From Petrimonas sulfuriphila (GTDB lineage: Bacteria; Bacteroidota; Bacteroidia; Bacteroidales; Dysgonomonadaceae): a stretch of 64,000 nucleotides of DNA. The DNA lies in contig CP073276.1 in NCBI GenBank assembly GCA_038561985.1, positions 310,001 through 374,000 on the forward strand, read 5' to 3'. Under the pieces are notes generated by a model that was not told where the DNA came from, did not search any database, and was given only the letters and a program-made list of their open reading frames with translations. A program made the translations under genes and the position numbers. Positions 8,401 to 16,534 of the stretch are shown here, piece by piece; position 1 is the first letter of the stretch, and each line of letters begins with the position of its first letter.

Positions 8401-9001
8401 CTACCGTCAACAGGTTTTCTGGTTGCAAGGCATTGTAGGTTTCTCCTCCTCTGATGCTGTCCACGCGGATCACCAGCTCACCGCTGTAATCCCGGAATAC
8501 CGCCACGGTGTCCAGCTCATCGGGATAGTATCCGTTACCGTTCCAACCCACGGTATAATCGTCGAGTCCGGCTCCCAGGCCACGGCGTCCAGCCTCACCC
8601 GAGAACCAATTCCAAACCTCCCACCATTTATCCGAAAAAACGTGAGGCACACCCGGTTCGGTCATACCGTAGAGTCCGTAGCCATCTCTGTTCTCCAACG
8701 TATCTATGCGCGGAGAAGTATGAATGTAACTAACAGCAAAGCCATCCACTGCTGACGAAGAGAGGATGTCCAGTTGCTCCTGCAACCGTTCTTTCCTGAG
8801 CGAGTCTCCGTTCCACCAGTAGAAAGGAACATTGCCGTAACCCCCTGGGGGAGCAGCAAAGTGTTGTAGCAGGTCACTCTCGTAGGCTTTCTTAGGATAA
8901 CCCTTCCCCTTTTGTAATTGTCCGGCGACAGGCTGCTGCAGAATAGTCAGCAGCAGTATCAATAACCACCCTTTCTTCACAACTTTTGTGCTGTTTTTCA
9001 T
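5423..9001 (-). CDS. Exported glycoside hydrolase, GH106 alpha-L-rhamnosidase-like
   Basis: The protein has 1192 residues. A signal peptide (about 1-28, ending QPVAGQ) sends it to the periplasm. NVPFYWWNGDSL near 57-68 followed by L.EQLD is the N-terminal signature of GH106 and related large rhamnosidase-like enzymes. Acidic candidates for catalysis are in FFQDELAY (Glu276) and TWLEAFHSMGW (Glu410). A class I glutamine-amidotransferase-like middle and C-terminal jelly-roll modules ending GLIGPVLMSVYE fit the family's size (about 1100 residues). It would release rhamnose from plant or bacterial glycans. No SusC/SusD pair or sugar regulator lies next to it, which is unusual for a polysaccharide-utilisation gene; the upstream gene is an outer-membrane barrel 57 bp away. 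Confidence 0.8.
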   Translation of the reverse strand: MKNSTKVVKKGWLLILLLTILQQPVAGQLQKGKGYPKKAYESDLLQHFAAPPGGYGNVPFYWWNGDSLRKERLQEQLDILSSSAVDGFAVSYIHTSPRIDTLENRDGYGLYGMTEPGVPHVFSDKWWEVWNWFSGEAGRRGLGAGLDDYTVGWNGNGYYPDELDTVAVFRDYSGELVIRVDSIRGGETYNALQPENLLTVVVWPGKIVLTDSVTDGRIRWRAPGKGISRIYTITTAPGYVIHPEHGNKLLDVYFNRFEERMDDAGRAGMNYFFQDELAYPIHMLTWSDDFSEEFIRRKGYDIVPYLPALKESIGPVTPRVRMDYCEVLMDLSEERYYKPIYQWHADRGLMYGCDNLSRGKDPMAYIDYFRAMSWFTAPGNDAPARGSSFLETKISSSIAHLYSRPRTWLEAFHSMGWGSSGAWLTDQIDHHFVAGGNLVCMHGLYYSTHGGWWEWAPPDFHFRMPYWPHMKRWLDYTERMSFILSQGSHVCDIALVYPTETIQAYPGTKPDGVFDLALRLSNSGLDFDFVDFRSLRDASIEERELRMADERYKVLILADMEAMHHSSLTRALAFYRAGGIVLAMGRLPRATSAKGEKDPEVEAILRELFGLTATEVAAGKPAKKQVNAAGGVGWYIPEAPERQVAGLITPDFQPGPDGGKVLHRRVGNKDIYMVKDVEKGSECFFRATGRVELWDAHSGTAQASPVLSQDKAGTRIRMNRETGNSYLIVFSPGEPLMADEGRTALRLSYEIPLGREWVTELLPTLQNKWGDYRFPAFDGMIGAEARSFRYAPDNGMPGNWMQPDYNDANWEEGIYGYGPQLMTQADGTAWTPVSFSWQYGVWDNPGAQGYHGLKGKVDDRFFILDKGKNQRFRTYVYAPKGGVYRIESDGVLPQWIHVNGLEVKETVHLKKGWHALEVQYDRSEQLDYKPRTGLYNDTRLRGMVLFFPEKTPLPEKPSPYADEVSSRWVTGKHLLFDPYGGTRNRWNFRFDAVPGLEEMTLVLQGELTDLWIDGEKAARSQILRTPGKRGMNRYRVTLRKKKERTATVAFTVRAEKGYQGTAVVREPVTLKTSTGLMKSGDWSQEGALRYYSGGIRYRQSYELNNTAGAKQIMLKLGEVVATCEVTVNGQSAGVLISPPYELDITGLVKDGKNDIEVLVYSTLSNHYQTIPTPYRGEPRAGLIGPVLMSVYE

Positions 9002-9058
9002 CTTCAGTATCGTTAAGGATATTTTTATGTAATAGCCCGTTGTTCCGACTCTTTTAAT

Positions 9059-10753
9059 TTAGAATTTAAGTGTAAACCCACCCATCGCATTGAAACCCTG
9101 TGCCGGATATCCGTACCAGATATCGTACTTCTGGAGCAGAAGATTGTTGGCTTTCAAGTGAATAGCAAAGGATTCATTGATGTCGTAAAGGGCTCCAAAA
9201 TTGAGGTCGTTAATGTTGTTTATTTGTACATTTGTATCATTGAAGTAGGACCACCTGTCACCGGCAAAATAATAGTTGAGCATGAATTTCAGGTTGCTCG
9301 TGGCACTAAACGTAGTACTAATATCAGTTTCGAAACCCGGTTTGTTATAGGCTTTTGCATCAGGGATACCGGTGTCATTTACGGTATAAAAATTCTTTTT
9401 TATGCGCAACGCAATATCTAAAGGCGACCAGATGTTGGATTGAAGCATTCCTCCAATATGAGAATGAGAAAAATTTCCATAAAGAGGGGCTAATGATTCC
9501 TTAATTGATGGCATATCGGGAGTCTCTGCCTGAACTATTTGATTTAATACCAAGAAATGCTCATCCTCGGTTTTCTTAAATCCTCCGAAAATATCGAAAC
9601 GAAAACCACTGACTTCGCCAATCTTTGCTCCGGCTTCGATATCAACAATTGAAAAGGATGATTTTACCGGTGTCATAGGGGTGATGTAACGCGACTCGTT
9701 CATCATATCCAAATAGGTATTGCCGTCAATTCCACCTTTTATGTGAGCATAAAGGGAAGAATGTCCGGCAACCTTCAGGTCCAGTTCAATGTTTGGTGCA
9801 ACCCGGAATTTTGTTCCACCCAGCATCTGAAACAATAAATCAGCTCCCAACCTGGCTTTCCAGTTCAATCCTTCAAATGCGACATAGGGATTGGCACCCA
9901 ACAGCGTAAAATCATCCATACCCTGACTATAAAAAACGCCAAGAAACTTTCCATCAACCCCTACCCGGCTGTCCCCACCCTGAAAAGGCTTACCCAGTCC
10001 AACTACGGCGTCGATGTGATTTCCTTTCAAACCGGCACTCGTCAAATCCGAACCGTATTTGCTAGCAAAATTCTTGAAATCGAAAAATCCACGATAATTA
10101 ACAAGGTCCGATTTGTTGGACTCTACCCCCAATCCCAAGTTGAAAACGCCCAGTGTTTGGTTTACATTGTCGTAAAAGCGGTCATTCCCGAAAGTATTGC
10201 CGTAGTAATTGAATGCATTATGCGAGTACGCGGCCTTGAGATTAAGTTTGAAGGCACTGAGCAGATGCCCGTACCGGAGCTGCCCCAGATTATCCATAAA
10301 AAAAGCCTTGTTACCCGCCGGATCACTCTCCTGTACGTAATTTATATCCCCGTTGGATGAGCTATGCAGAAAATTAAACGTGAGGTTGCTCTTTTCATTC
10401 TCGACAAGGCGATAGCCCAATGCCCCATCGATATTGGCATAATTTCCGGCTCCGAGCGAAACATATCCTTTTTTCGAACTGAAAGGAACCTCTGTCATTA
10501 TGTTGGCGGGATCCGGGATAGCAATTTCCAACGGTGGCGTGGTTCTACCCGCCCAAGGCGAATAACCGGTATTGGCTTTCTTGATTGCCGGCTGCGGGAC
10601 GGACGGCAATGAATTTATTTTATTGGCATCCTGCAGCGTTGGGTTGAACTCACGTTGAAGTTCCATCTGACGCCGTAACAAAGAGTCTTGTTGTTGGGCA
10701 AAAATACCGGTAGATACAAGCAACAGGGCTACACTAAATATTGTCTTTTTCAT
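9059..10753 (-). CDS. Outer-membrane beta-barrel protein paired with a TPR protein
   Basis: The protein has 564 residues when started at the ATG at 10753, which gives a clean signal peptide (KKTIFSVALLL...GIFAQ); a TTG two codons upstream also exists. After a proline-rich linker (about 45-85) the rest is amphipathic beta strands with alternating aromatic residues, ending in Phe (GGFTLKF) as expected for Bam-inserted outer-membrane barrels. It looks like the barrel of a TonB-dependent receptor without a plug domain. It lies 20 bp after the large TPR gene, an arrangement I associate with a conserved Bacteroidota gene pair of unknown function. A transport or secretion role with the TPR partner is inference. 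Confidence 0.7.
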   Translation of the reverse strand: MKKTIFSVALLLVSTGIFAQQQDSLLRRQMELQREFNPTLQDANKINSLPSVPQPAIKKANTGYSPWAGRTTPPLEIAIPDPANIMTEVPFSSKKGYVSLGAGNYANIDGALGYRLVENEKSNLTFNFLHSSSNGDINYVQESDPAGNKAFFMDNLGQLRYGHLLSAFKLNLKAAYSHNAFNYYGNTFGNDRFYDNVNQTLGVFNLGLGVESNKSDLVNYRGFFDFKNFASKYGSDLTSAGLKGNHIDAVVGLGKPFQGGDSRVGVDGKFLGVFYSQGMDDFTLLGANPYVAFEGLNWKARLGADLLFQMLGGTKFRVAPNIELDLKVAGHSSLYAHIKGGIDGNTYLDMMNESRYITPMTPVKSSFSIVDIEAGAKIGEVSGFRFDIFGGFKKTEDEHFLVLNQIVQAETPDMPSIKESLAPLYGNFSHSHIGGMLQSNIWSPLDIALRIKKNFYTVNDTGIPDAKAYNKPGFETDISTTFSATSNLKFMLNYYFAGDRWSYFNDTNVQINNINDLNFGALYDINESFAIHLKANNLLLQKYDIWYGYPAQGFNAMGGFTLKF

Positions 10754-10756
10754 TTT

Positions 10757-10784
10757 CAATTATTCATTGTGAATTATAAATTAC
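10757..10784. repeat. Degenerate heptamer array at the TPR/barrel junction
   Basis: Four consecutive 7 nt units, CAATTAT, TCATTGT, GAATTAT and AAATTAC, lie exactly between the two genes and include the last codons of the TPR gene. The units resemble those at 51315-51355. Confidence 0.5.
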
Positions 10785-13767
10785 TTAGTCTTTCGTTTAT
10801 CATTTGCTGAACATCGGCTTCGGAGCCTTTGTAGTTGTTTTTCAGGCTTTCAAGGTATTGTCTGGCCTGAAAATTATCGCCTTTGGCTCTGTATGTATCC
10901 GACAGGACAATCAGTGCACGCGCCATCCAGTACTGGTGCGGCGTTCCTTTTTGCATAAACGATTTCACCTGTGACTCTGCCTTGTCGTACGACTTCCACC
11001 GGTAATACGTGTCGGCAAGTATAAATTGCGCTTCCGCACCGTAAATGTTTCGTGTGTCTTGTGCCAGCGATTGGAAATCGTCCATCGCCTTTTCCACCTC
11101 GTTGACTTGCTGTAGTGATTTTCCACGCAGGTACCGGGCTTCTGCAGTTACTTCAGGCGACAGATTGGCATTAGCCAGGAAAGCAGTTGCTGCACGAGCG
11201 GCTTCGTGAAAACTTTTCAACCGGTACTGTGTACGGACAACACCCATCTGTCCCGTTTGCTGACTGCTCTGATTCCGGGCCGAGTTAGCCAGTCTGGAAT
11301 AATCTGCCAGTGCCTGGTTGAGGTTTCCGTTGTTGTATTCGATGGCGGACACATAGATCAGCGCATCGTCGAGATACTTGGCACTGTTGGCATCTGCTAC
11401 TTTCCTGAAATAGGTTGCCGCCTGTTGCTTGTTGCCTTTCTCATCGGCCAAAACGCCCAGATAATAGTTGGCATCGGTATGGTATGCACCGTTGGGATAA
11501 CTTTGCAGGTAGCGTTGCATGCCCGATTCCGCTTCCACTTTTGAGCCACGCATATAGACACTTTCTGCTGCCAGATAAGTGAGTGAATCTTGCCGCGACA
11601 CAGTGATGCGCATTCCGCCCGGCAACGAATTGGCATAATTCACGTAAGACTGAATATCGTTGAGTTCACTGTAAACGGTCTCGAGCGACAAAAGAGCTGT
11701 CTTCGCATCGTCTGTGCCGGGAAATTTCGAAATTACATTTTTATATGTCGATATACTGTTCTGATAATTTCCACCGTTGTAATACAACTGCCCCAGCTGA
11801 ATACCTGCCTGGCTCGACAAAGCGCTGTTGGGATAGCCGGACACCAACTGCTGTAAAACATTTATGGCTTCGTTCTCACGGCTCATCATCACCAAAGCGC
11901 GGCTTTTTTCATAAAGCGCATCATCGAAATACTGGGATTGGGGATAACGGCGCATCAAATCGTCCAGCGCATCTGCCTTTCCCTGGTAATTGCGCTGCAA
12001 TCCCATCACAAATGCTTTTTGGTACGCCGCATAGTCAGCTGCTGAAGGGTTGATGGTCGCGGCTGTAGTATAAAATCGCTCGGCTTCTGCAAAGCTCCGG
12101 TTGTAATAGTAGCTATCCCCAATCCTGTTGTGTGCATCGGCATATTCTGTCCGGTTTCTGTTAGTCTCCGCCGAGATGTATTGCTGGAAAGCAGTAACAG
12201 CCGACGAATATTGATTCTGTTTGAACCGGGTGTAACCCAGGTTGTACCAACCCATGGCATAGTTTTCATCTGCCGGCGATGCGTTTTGAGTGAATGCCTG
12301 AAAGTCTGACGCTGCATTCGGGTAGTTAGCCATGCGATAGTAGGCCTCCCCACGCCAGTAATAGGCATTGTTACGAGCTTTAGCATCGTAATTTCCCAGT
12401 GCAATGCTGTTGTTGAAATGTTGGACGGCAGCGTTCATGTCTCCATTGATAAACTCCTGTGCTCCTAACTGGAAAAGCACCATTTGCTTTGCTTCCAAAA
12501 TACGGCGACCGGGCCTGGATATGCGGTTGATGGCTGCAAGGGCAGCCTGGTAATCCTTGGTGGTTAGGAAAGTTTCGGCCAGAATATCGTTCACCTGATC
12601 GGTATATGGAGAATTTGGGAACTCTTTGAGAAAGTTTTCGAAAAGCGCAATGGATTCACTAAAAACAGAGAAGTTGGTTTCGTGCGCCAGCAACGCATAG
12701 TTAAACATGGCGGTTTCGCGTACCTGCGGGTCGAAATTATCGCGCGAAGCTGCTTCAAATGCCATTTGTGCCTGCTGTTTTTGTCCTAATTTCAACTGGG
12801 CCTGCCCAATTTGCAGCTGAGCGTTTTGCGTAAGCGCATCCCGTTCTCCAACTGCTTTTTGAAACATTTGCACAGCTTCGTTGAATCTTCGTGCTTCCAT
12901 GTAAGAAAGTCCCATGAAATAGGCATCTCCCCGAAGTGGACGGGCAGTGCTGCCGAAATAATTTTCGTAATAGGGAATGGCAGTAGTTGCTCTTCCCTGG
13001 CGGTAATGGCTGTTACCCAGAACCCGATACATTTCAGTATTGTGCTCACTGCGCGGATAAGCTTTCAGGAATGAATCCGCGAGGCGGATAGCTTCATCCA
13101 GTTTGTTGTTGAAGAAGGTGGATTGTGCGGAATAAAAAGCAACCTGCTCTCCGAATTCGGGATGGTTCCGCAACCCTTCAAAACGACGTAAAGCGGCATC
13201 GTAGTTACCGTTCGTGTAATCGATATATCCGGCGTAGAAATTTCCGGCATTGCGGTATTTCTTGCTGTTCTGCGAAAGCAATCCAAAAAGCCGGTAGGCT
13301 TCATCTTTATTGTCAAGCTGTAGGTTTGCATAAGCGCTCCTAAAGCTAAAATCTTCCTGCTCCGACGGTTTCAGGTAATCCAGGTCAGCCTGGTCAAACC
13401 AAAACCGGGCAAGCTTCCAGTCTTTTTCGTCGAAATGGTATGAACCGATCAGAAATTTCACCTGATGATGGTAGATGCTTTCGGGGTATTCATCCAGGTA
13501 CTCCTTCATTCGCTCACCACTGTTTTTCACCCCTTTATAAAAAGACGAAACAGCCATCATGTATTTTGCTTCTTCGATGAGCAAACGGTCGGTGCTTTCC
13601 GTGATAAATTGCGACAACAAATCCTGGGCACCTGTATAGTTTCCTTCTAGAAACATCTCTTTACCCTGGTTGAAAAGCTTCCCGGGCTGATGGTGGTAGA
13701 CTGTCCGCTGCGCCATTGTCAGGTGTGTTGCAAGGGCAAAAAATAGCACGAAGATTGTTTTTTTCAT
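10774..13767 (-). CDS. Large periplasmic TPR-repeat protein
   Basis: The protein has 997 residues when started at the ATG at 13767, where KKTIFVLFFALATHLTMAQ gives a clear signal peptide; a longer frame to 13824 only adds codons made from a heptamer array. Nearly the whole chain is tetratricopeptide-type helical repeats (many A..Y...G....A...F pairs), including YbgF/BamD-like units such as YP.S...A....G..Y. No enzyme motif is visible. It probably works as a periplasmic scaffold for the outer-membrane barrel encoded 20 bp downstream, comparable in layout to TPR/barrel pairs of polysaccharide exporters; that comparison is only architectural. Confidence 0.75.
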   Translation of the reverse strand: MKKTIFVLFFALATHLTMAQRTVYHHQPGKLFNQGKEMFLEGNYTGAQDLLSQFITESTDRLLIEEAKYMMAVSSFYKGVKNSGERMKEYLDEYPESIYHHQVKFLIGSYHFDEKDWKLARFWFDQADLDYLKPSEQEDFSFRSAYANLQLDNKDEAYRLFGLLSQNSKKYRNAGNFYAGYIDYTNGNYDAALRRFEGLRNHPEFGEQVAFYSAQSTFFNNKLDEAIRLADSFLKAYPRSEHNTEMYRVLGNSHYRQGRATTAIPYYENYFGSTARPLRGDAYFMGLSYMEARRFNEAVQMFQKAVGERDALTQNAQLQIGQAQLKLGQKQQAQMAFEAASRDNFDPQVRETAMFNYALLAHETNFSVFSESIALFENFLKEFPNSPYTDQVNDILAETFLTTKDYQAALAAINRISRPGRRILEAKQMVLFQLGAQEFINGDMNAAVQHFNNSIALGNYDAKARNNAYYWRGEAYYRMANYPNAASDFQAFTQNASPADENYAMGWYNLGYTRFKQNQYSSAVTAFQQYISAETNRNRTEYADAHNRIGDSYYYNRSFAEAERFYTTAATINPSAADYAAYQKAFVMGLQRNYQGKADALDDLMRRYPQSQYFDDALYEKSRALVMMSRENEAINVLQQLVSGYPNSALSSQAGIQLGQLYYNGGNYQNSISTYKNVISKFPGTDDAKTALLSLETVYSELNDIQSYVNYANSLPGGMRITVSRQDSLTYLAAESVYMRGSKVEAESGMQRYLQSYPNGAYHTDANYYLGVLADEKGNKQQAATYFRKVADANSAKYLDDALIYVSAIEYNNGNLNQALADYSRLANSARNQSSQQTGQMGVVRTQYRLKSFHEAARAATAFLANANLSPEVTAEARYLRGKSLQQVNEVEKAMDDFQSLAQDTRNIYGAEAQFILADTYYRWKSYDKAESQVKSFMQKGTPHQYWMARALIVLSDTYRAKGDNFQARQYLESLKNNYKGSEADVQQMINERLSNL

Positions 13768-13800
13768 ATATTGCTTTGTTACACTGAGATTTCTCTCTGA

Positions 13801-13821
13801 TTTTCTACTTTCTAATTCTAA
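13801..13821. repeat. Short degenerate heptamer array at the NUDIX/TPR junction
   Basis: TTTTCTA, CTTTCTA and ATTCTAA follow each other across the NUDIX stop codon. They are similar in spacing and position to the other junction arrays. Confidence 0.4.
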
Positions 13822-14338
13822 CATCTTCTAATATTTTTTCAATTCCTTTACGGATTGAAATCAGTCCGAAGTCAGCCGGACGAAGCTCCCTTTTATCGAT
13901 AAAAAGTAGATCCGACACGTCATCCATAGGAGTCATCACACTATCATCAAGCGACTTACACTGGAAAAACAGATCCATCGTATGCACTTCAAAACCCGAA
14001 TATACGTAAATATTCGGAATTGAAAAAAGGTACTTAGACGAAGTTATCAACAACCCTGTTTCTTCCCGAACTTCCCGGGCAATAGCCTCTTCAGCCGTTT
14101 CATACATGTCTACGAATCCGCCGGGCAGGTCGTAAGTGCCCTTTGCCGGATCTTTTGCTCTCCGGGCAATTAGCACTTCACCTTTCTCATTTTCAATTAT
14201 TGCCACAACAGCAGCCGATGAATTAAAATAATAGGTAAATCCGCAGTCCGTACACTTTTTCGATTTTAAGTTGTTTTCGGAAAAGTTTCCTGAACCGCAT
14301 TCGGGACAGAAGTGAAATTGATGCAGGGGGTGTTTCAT
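13805..14338 (-). CDS. NUDIX hydrolase with N-terminal zinc ribbon
   Basis: This 177-residue protein opens with a Cys4 zinc ribbon (FCPECG ... CTDCG, residues about 10-30), as in NudC-like and NADH-pyrophosphatase-related proteins, and then carries a complete Nudix box G-x5-E-x7-REVREETG-L (about 71-93). It should hydrolyse a nucleoside diphosphate linked to another moiety; the substrate is unknown. The ATG overlaps the mrp stop by 4 bp (ATGA), so the two are translationally coupled. Confidence 0.85.
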   Translation of the reverse strand: MKHPLHQFHFCPECGSGNFSENNLKSKKCTDCGFTYYFNSSAAVVAIIENEKGEVLIARRAKDPAKGTYDLPGGFVDMYETAEEAIAREVREETGLLITSSKYLFSIPNIYVYSGFEVHTMDLFFQCKSLDDSVMTPMDDVSDLLFIDKRELRPADFGLISIRKGIEKILEDVRIRK

Positions 14339-15444
14339 TTCCTCGATATCTCCACAATCCCTGTTTTCGGTAATTCACGGTTCCGTTTTTCCACCGCTTC
14401 CACCACATTGTCGGCAAGCCGGGCAAAAGCCATGCCGGTGATACTGTCGGACTGAAGAGCCACGGGCTGTCCATCGTCGCCACCCTCACGAATGGACTGT
14501 ACGATAGGGATTTGCCCCAACAATGCATACCCATTTTGTTCCGCCAGTTGCTTACAACCGTCTTTTCCGAAGATGTAGTATTTATTTTCAGGTAGTTCAG
14601 CAGGGGTGAACCACGCCATGTTCTCGACCAAACCCAGGATGGGGACATTCACCTTCTCACCCGTGAACATACTGATTCCCTTACGAGCATCGGCCAGCGC
14701 CACTTCCTGCGGGGTACTTACGATAACGGCTCCGGTAATGGGTACGGTTTGTACCAGTGTTAAATGAATATCGCTTGTCCCAGGCGGAAAATCGATCAGG
14801 AAATAATCCAGTTCGCCCCAGTCAGCATCAGTGATGAGTTGTTTAAGTGCGTTGCTGGCCATTGCTCCGCGCCAAACCACGGCATCTTCCTTCTTGACAA
14901 AGAAACCGATGGAAAGCATTTTAACCCCATAGTTCTCCACGGGAACGATCAAGTCGCGCCCTTCCATTTTTTCAGTGTAAACGGGCACATCTTCAACACC
15001 AAGCATCCGGGGAACCGATGGCCCGAAAATATCGGCATCGAGCAACCCTACTTTGTATCCTTTTTGAGCCAGTGCAATAGCTAAGTTAGTACATACGGTA
15101 CTTTTACCGACACCGCCTTTTCCAGATGCCACGGCAACAATGTTTTTTACATCGGGCAACAGATCAGGCAATGCAGGCCGCGGTGCCTGTTTCGACTTTA
15201 CTGAAATATTCCCTTTGATTTGGATCTTCGGGTCGGCATATGTTAAAATTGCCTGTTCCGCCATCTTTACCAGCGATTTAACAAACGGATCGTTCTGTCT
15301 TTCAGTGATGAGTGAGAAACTCACTTTCATTCCGTCAATGCGGATATCGTCTTCCACCATTCCAGCAGAAACAATATCTTGCCCCGTTCCCGGGTAACGC
15401 ACATTTTTCAGTGCGTCGATAATTAATTGAGGATATATAGCCAT
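14335..15444 (-). CDS. Mrp/NBP35-family ATPase (Fe-S cluster carrier, ApbC-like)
   Basis: The protein has 369 residues: an N-terminal MIP18/DUF59 domain (about 1-80), then a P-loop NTPase with the deviant Walker A GKGGVGKST (108-116) of the MinD/Mrp superfamily, DADIFGPS after it, and FPPGTSDIHL. In most Mrp proteins a CxxC near the end binds a bridging Fe-S cluster; here the equivalent ENMAWFTPAELPENKYY has no CxxC and only a later single Cys (FGKDGCK). The role is assembly or transfer of iron-sulfur clusters in the cytoplasm, with the cluster ligands uncertain. It lies 18 bp after trmB and overlaps the NUDIX gene. Confidence 0.9.
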   Translation of the reverse strand: MAIYPQLIIDALKNVRYPGTGQDIVSAGMVEDDIRIDGMKVSFSLITERQNDPFVKSLVKMAEQAILTYADPKIQIKGNISVKSKQAPRPALPDLLPDVKNIVAVASGKGGVGKSTVCTNLAIALAQKGYKVGLLDADIFGPSVPRMLGVEDVPVYTEKMEGRDLIVPVENYGVKMLSIGFFVKKEDAVVWRGAMASNALKQLITDADWGELDYFLIDFPPGTSDIHLTLVQTVPITGAVIVSTPQEVALADARKGISMFTGEKVNVPILGLVENMAWFTPAELPENKYYIFGKDGCKQLAEQNGYALLGQIPIVQSIREGGDDGQPVALQSDSITGMAFARLADNVVEAVEKRNRELPKTGIVEISRK

Positions 15445-15462
15445 ACTATTTTGTTTAAAATT

Positions 15463-16203
15463 TTATAGTTGAGCATCACGGCCGAAACTGCGGTATTCGT
15501 CTTTTTCAATTTCGATATCCGGTTCCGTCCAGTTATCTTTTCTTGGGCACAGGAAACGGATGTATTTGATGCTTAAACCGCGCGAACGCCATTGTTGTTC
15601 ATAAAAAGTCTGAATATTTAATACTTTATCGTTAGTCCCGGATCGGTATAAATCATCGGTATCCGCTAAAGCCGCCAGGCCGTTTTCTTCGATCATGGCT
15701 TTGGTATAGATGTAGAGGAAATTACTGTCAGTTTTGAGATGAATCACGCCTTTATCCGCAAGAATTTGACTGTAGGTGTTCATAAAGCGAGTGGAAGTAA
15801 GCCGTTTATTGATCTTGGACATCTGCGGATCAGGGAAAGTGATCCAGATTTCCGATACTTCATTTTCGGCAAAAAAATGGCGAATCAGTTCGATATGAGT
15901 CCGCAAGAAAGCGACATTCGTCAGGTTTTCGCTCAAAGCCTGTCTTGCTCCGGACCACATCCGGGCACCTTTGATGTCAATTCCTATAAAATTTTTCTCA
16001 GGGTAGAACTGTGCCAGTCCTACCGTATATTCTCCCTTTCCGCAACCGAGCTCGAGTACTACAGGGTTATCGTTTCGAAAATAATCCGTTTTCCATTTCC
16101 CCTTAAGTGGGAAACCGCCATTTTGTAATGTAGAGAAAGTATATTGAAAAACGTTCGGATAGGTCGCCATATCCGCAAACTTCGATAATTTATTTTTTCC
16201 CAT
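15463..16203 (-). CDS. trmB: tRNA (guanine-N7-)-methyltransferase
   Basis: The protein has 246 residues from the ATG at 16203. Upstream in-frame codons back to 16287 encode an unrelated hydrophobic stretch, whereas GGAG 11-14 nt before 16203 supports the later start. [12 protein letters not shown] is SAM motif [11 protein letters not shown] motif II, and [15 protein letters not shown] matches the FPDPW.K.RH.K.R region of TrmB. It makes m7G46 in tRNA. First gene of the - strand run. Confidence 0.95.
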   Translation of the reverse strand: MGKNKLSKFADMATYPNVFQYTFSTLQNGGFPLKGKWKTDYFRNDNPVVLELGCGKGEYTVGLAQFYPEKNFIGIDIKGARMWSGARQALSENLTNVAFLRTHIELIRHFFAENEVSEIWITFPDPQMSKINKRLTSTRFMNTYSQILADKGVIHLKTDSNFLYIYTKAMIEENGLAALADTDDLYRSGTNDKVLNIQTFYEQQWRSRGLSIKYIRFLCPRKDNWTEPDIEIEKDEYRSFGRDAQL

Positions 16204-16534
16204 TTTCGGTTTTCTCCATATTTCTATATACAAAAATACAAATTTAACTTTAAATACGACAATACATCCCCGTAAACAACCATCCATTTCCAGTATGAAA
16301 TTGTAAGCGATGCAAACAATCTATTGGCCTTATTTCAATAAACTTCATCAATCCAAATCTTTTTTCCTGTTATTTATTATTTTACTATACAGTTGATTAT
16401 TAACAAAGTAAAACAGCCTATTTTGAAAGAATACTTTTTATCTTATCTCAATATTTTTTTTTGAAAAAAGTGATAAAGTTTCAATTTATTACTTACCTTT
16501 GTCAAGCGGATTACTATAAAATACTCTTTATATT
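16204..16534. other. Divergent AT-rich promoter region between trmB and gdhA
   Basis: This 331 bp region between divergent genes is strongly AT-rich from about 16310 on and contains the gdhA -7 candidate. I see no additional gene. Confidence 0.6.
16494..16501 (+). promoter_or_regulatory. Candidate -7 box for gdhA
   Basis: TACCTTTG matches the Bacteroidota -7 consensus TAnnTTTG, 34 bp before the gdhA ATG. No TTTG-type -33 box is found at 19-21 bp spacing, so confidence is limited. Confidence 0.4.

Noticed and set aside
10774-13824. TPR gene start at 13824 adding LELESRKSERNLSVTKQY
   Set aside because: The extension is encoded by a heptamer array and precedes a perfect signal peptide beginning at 13767.
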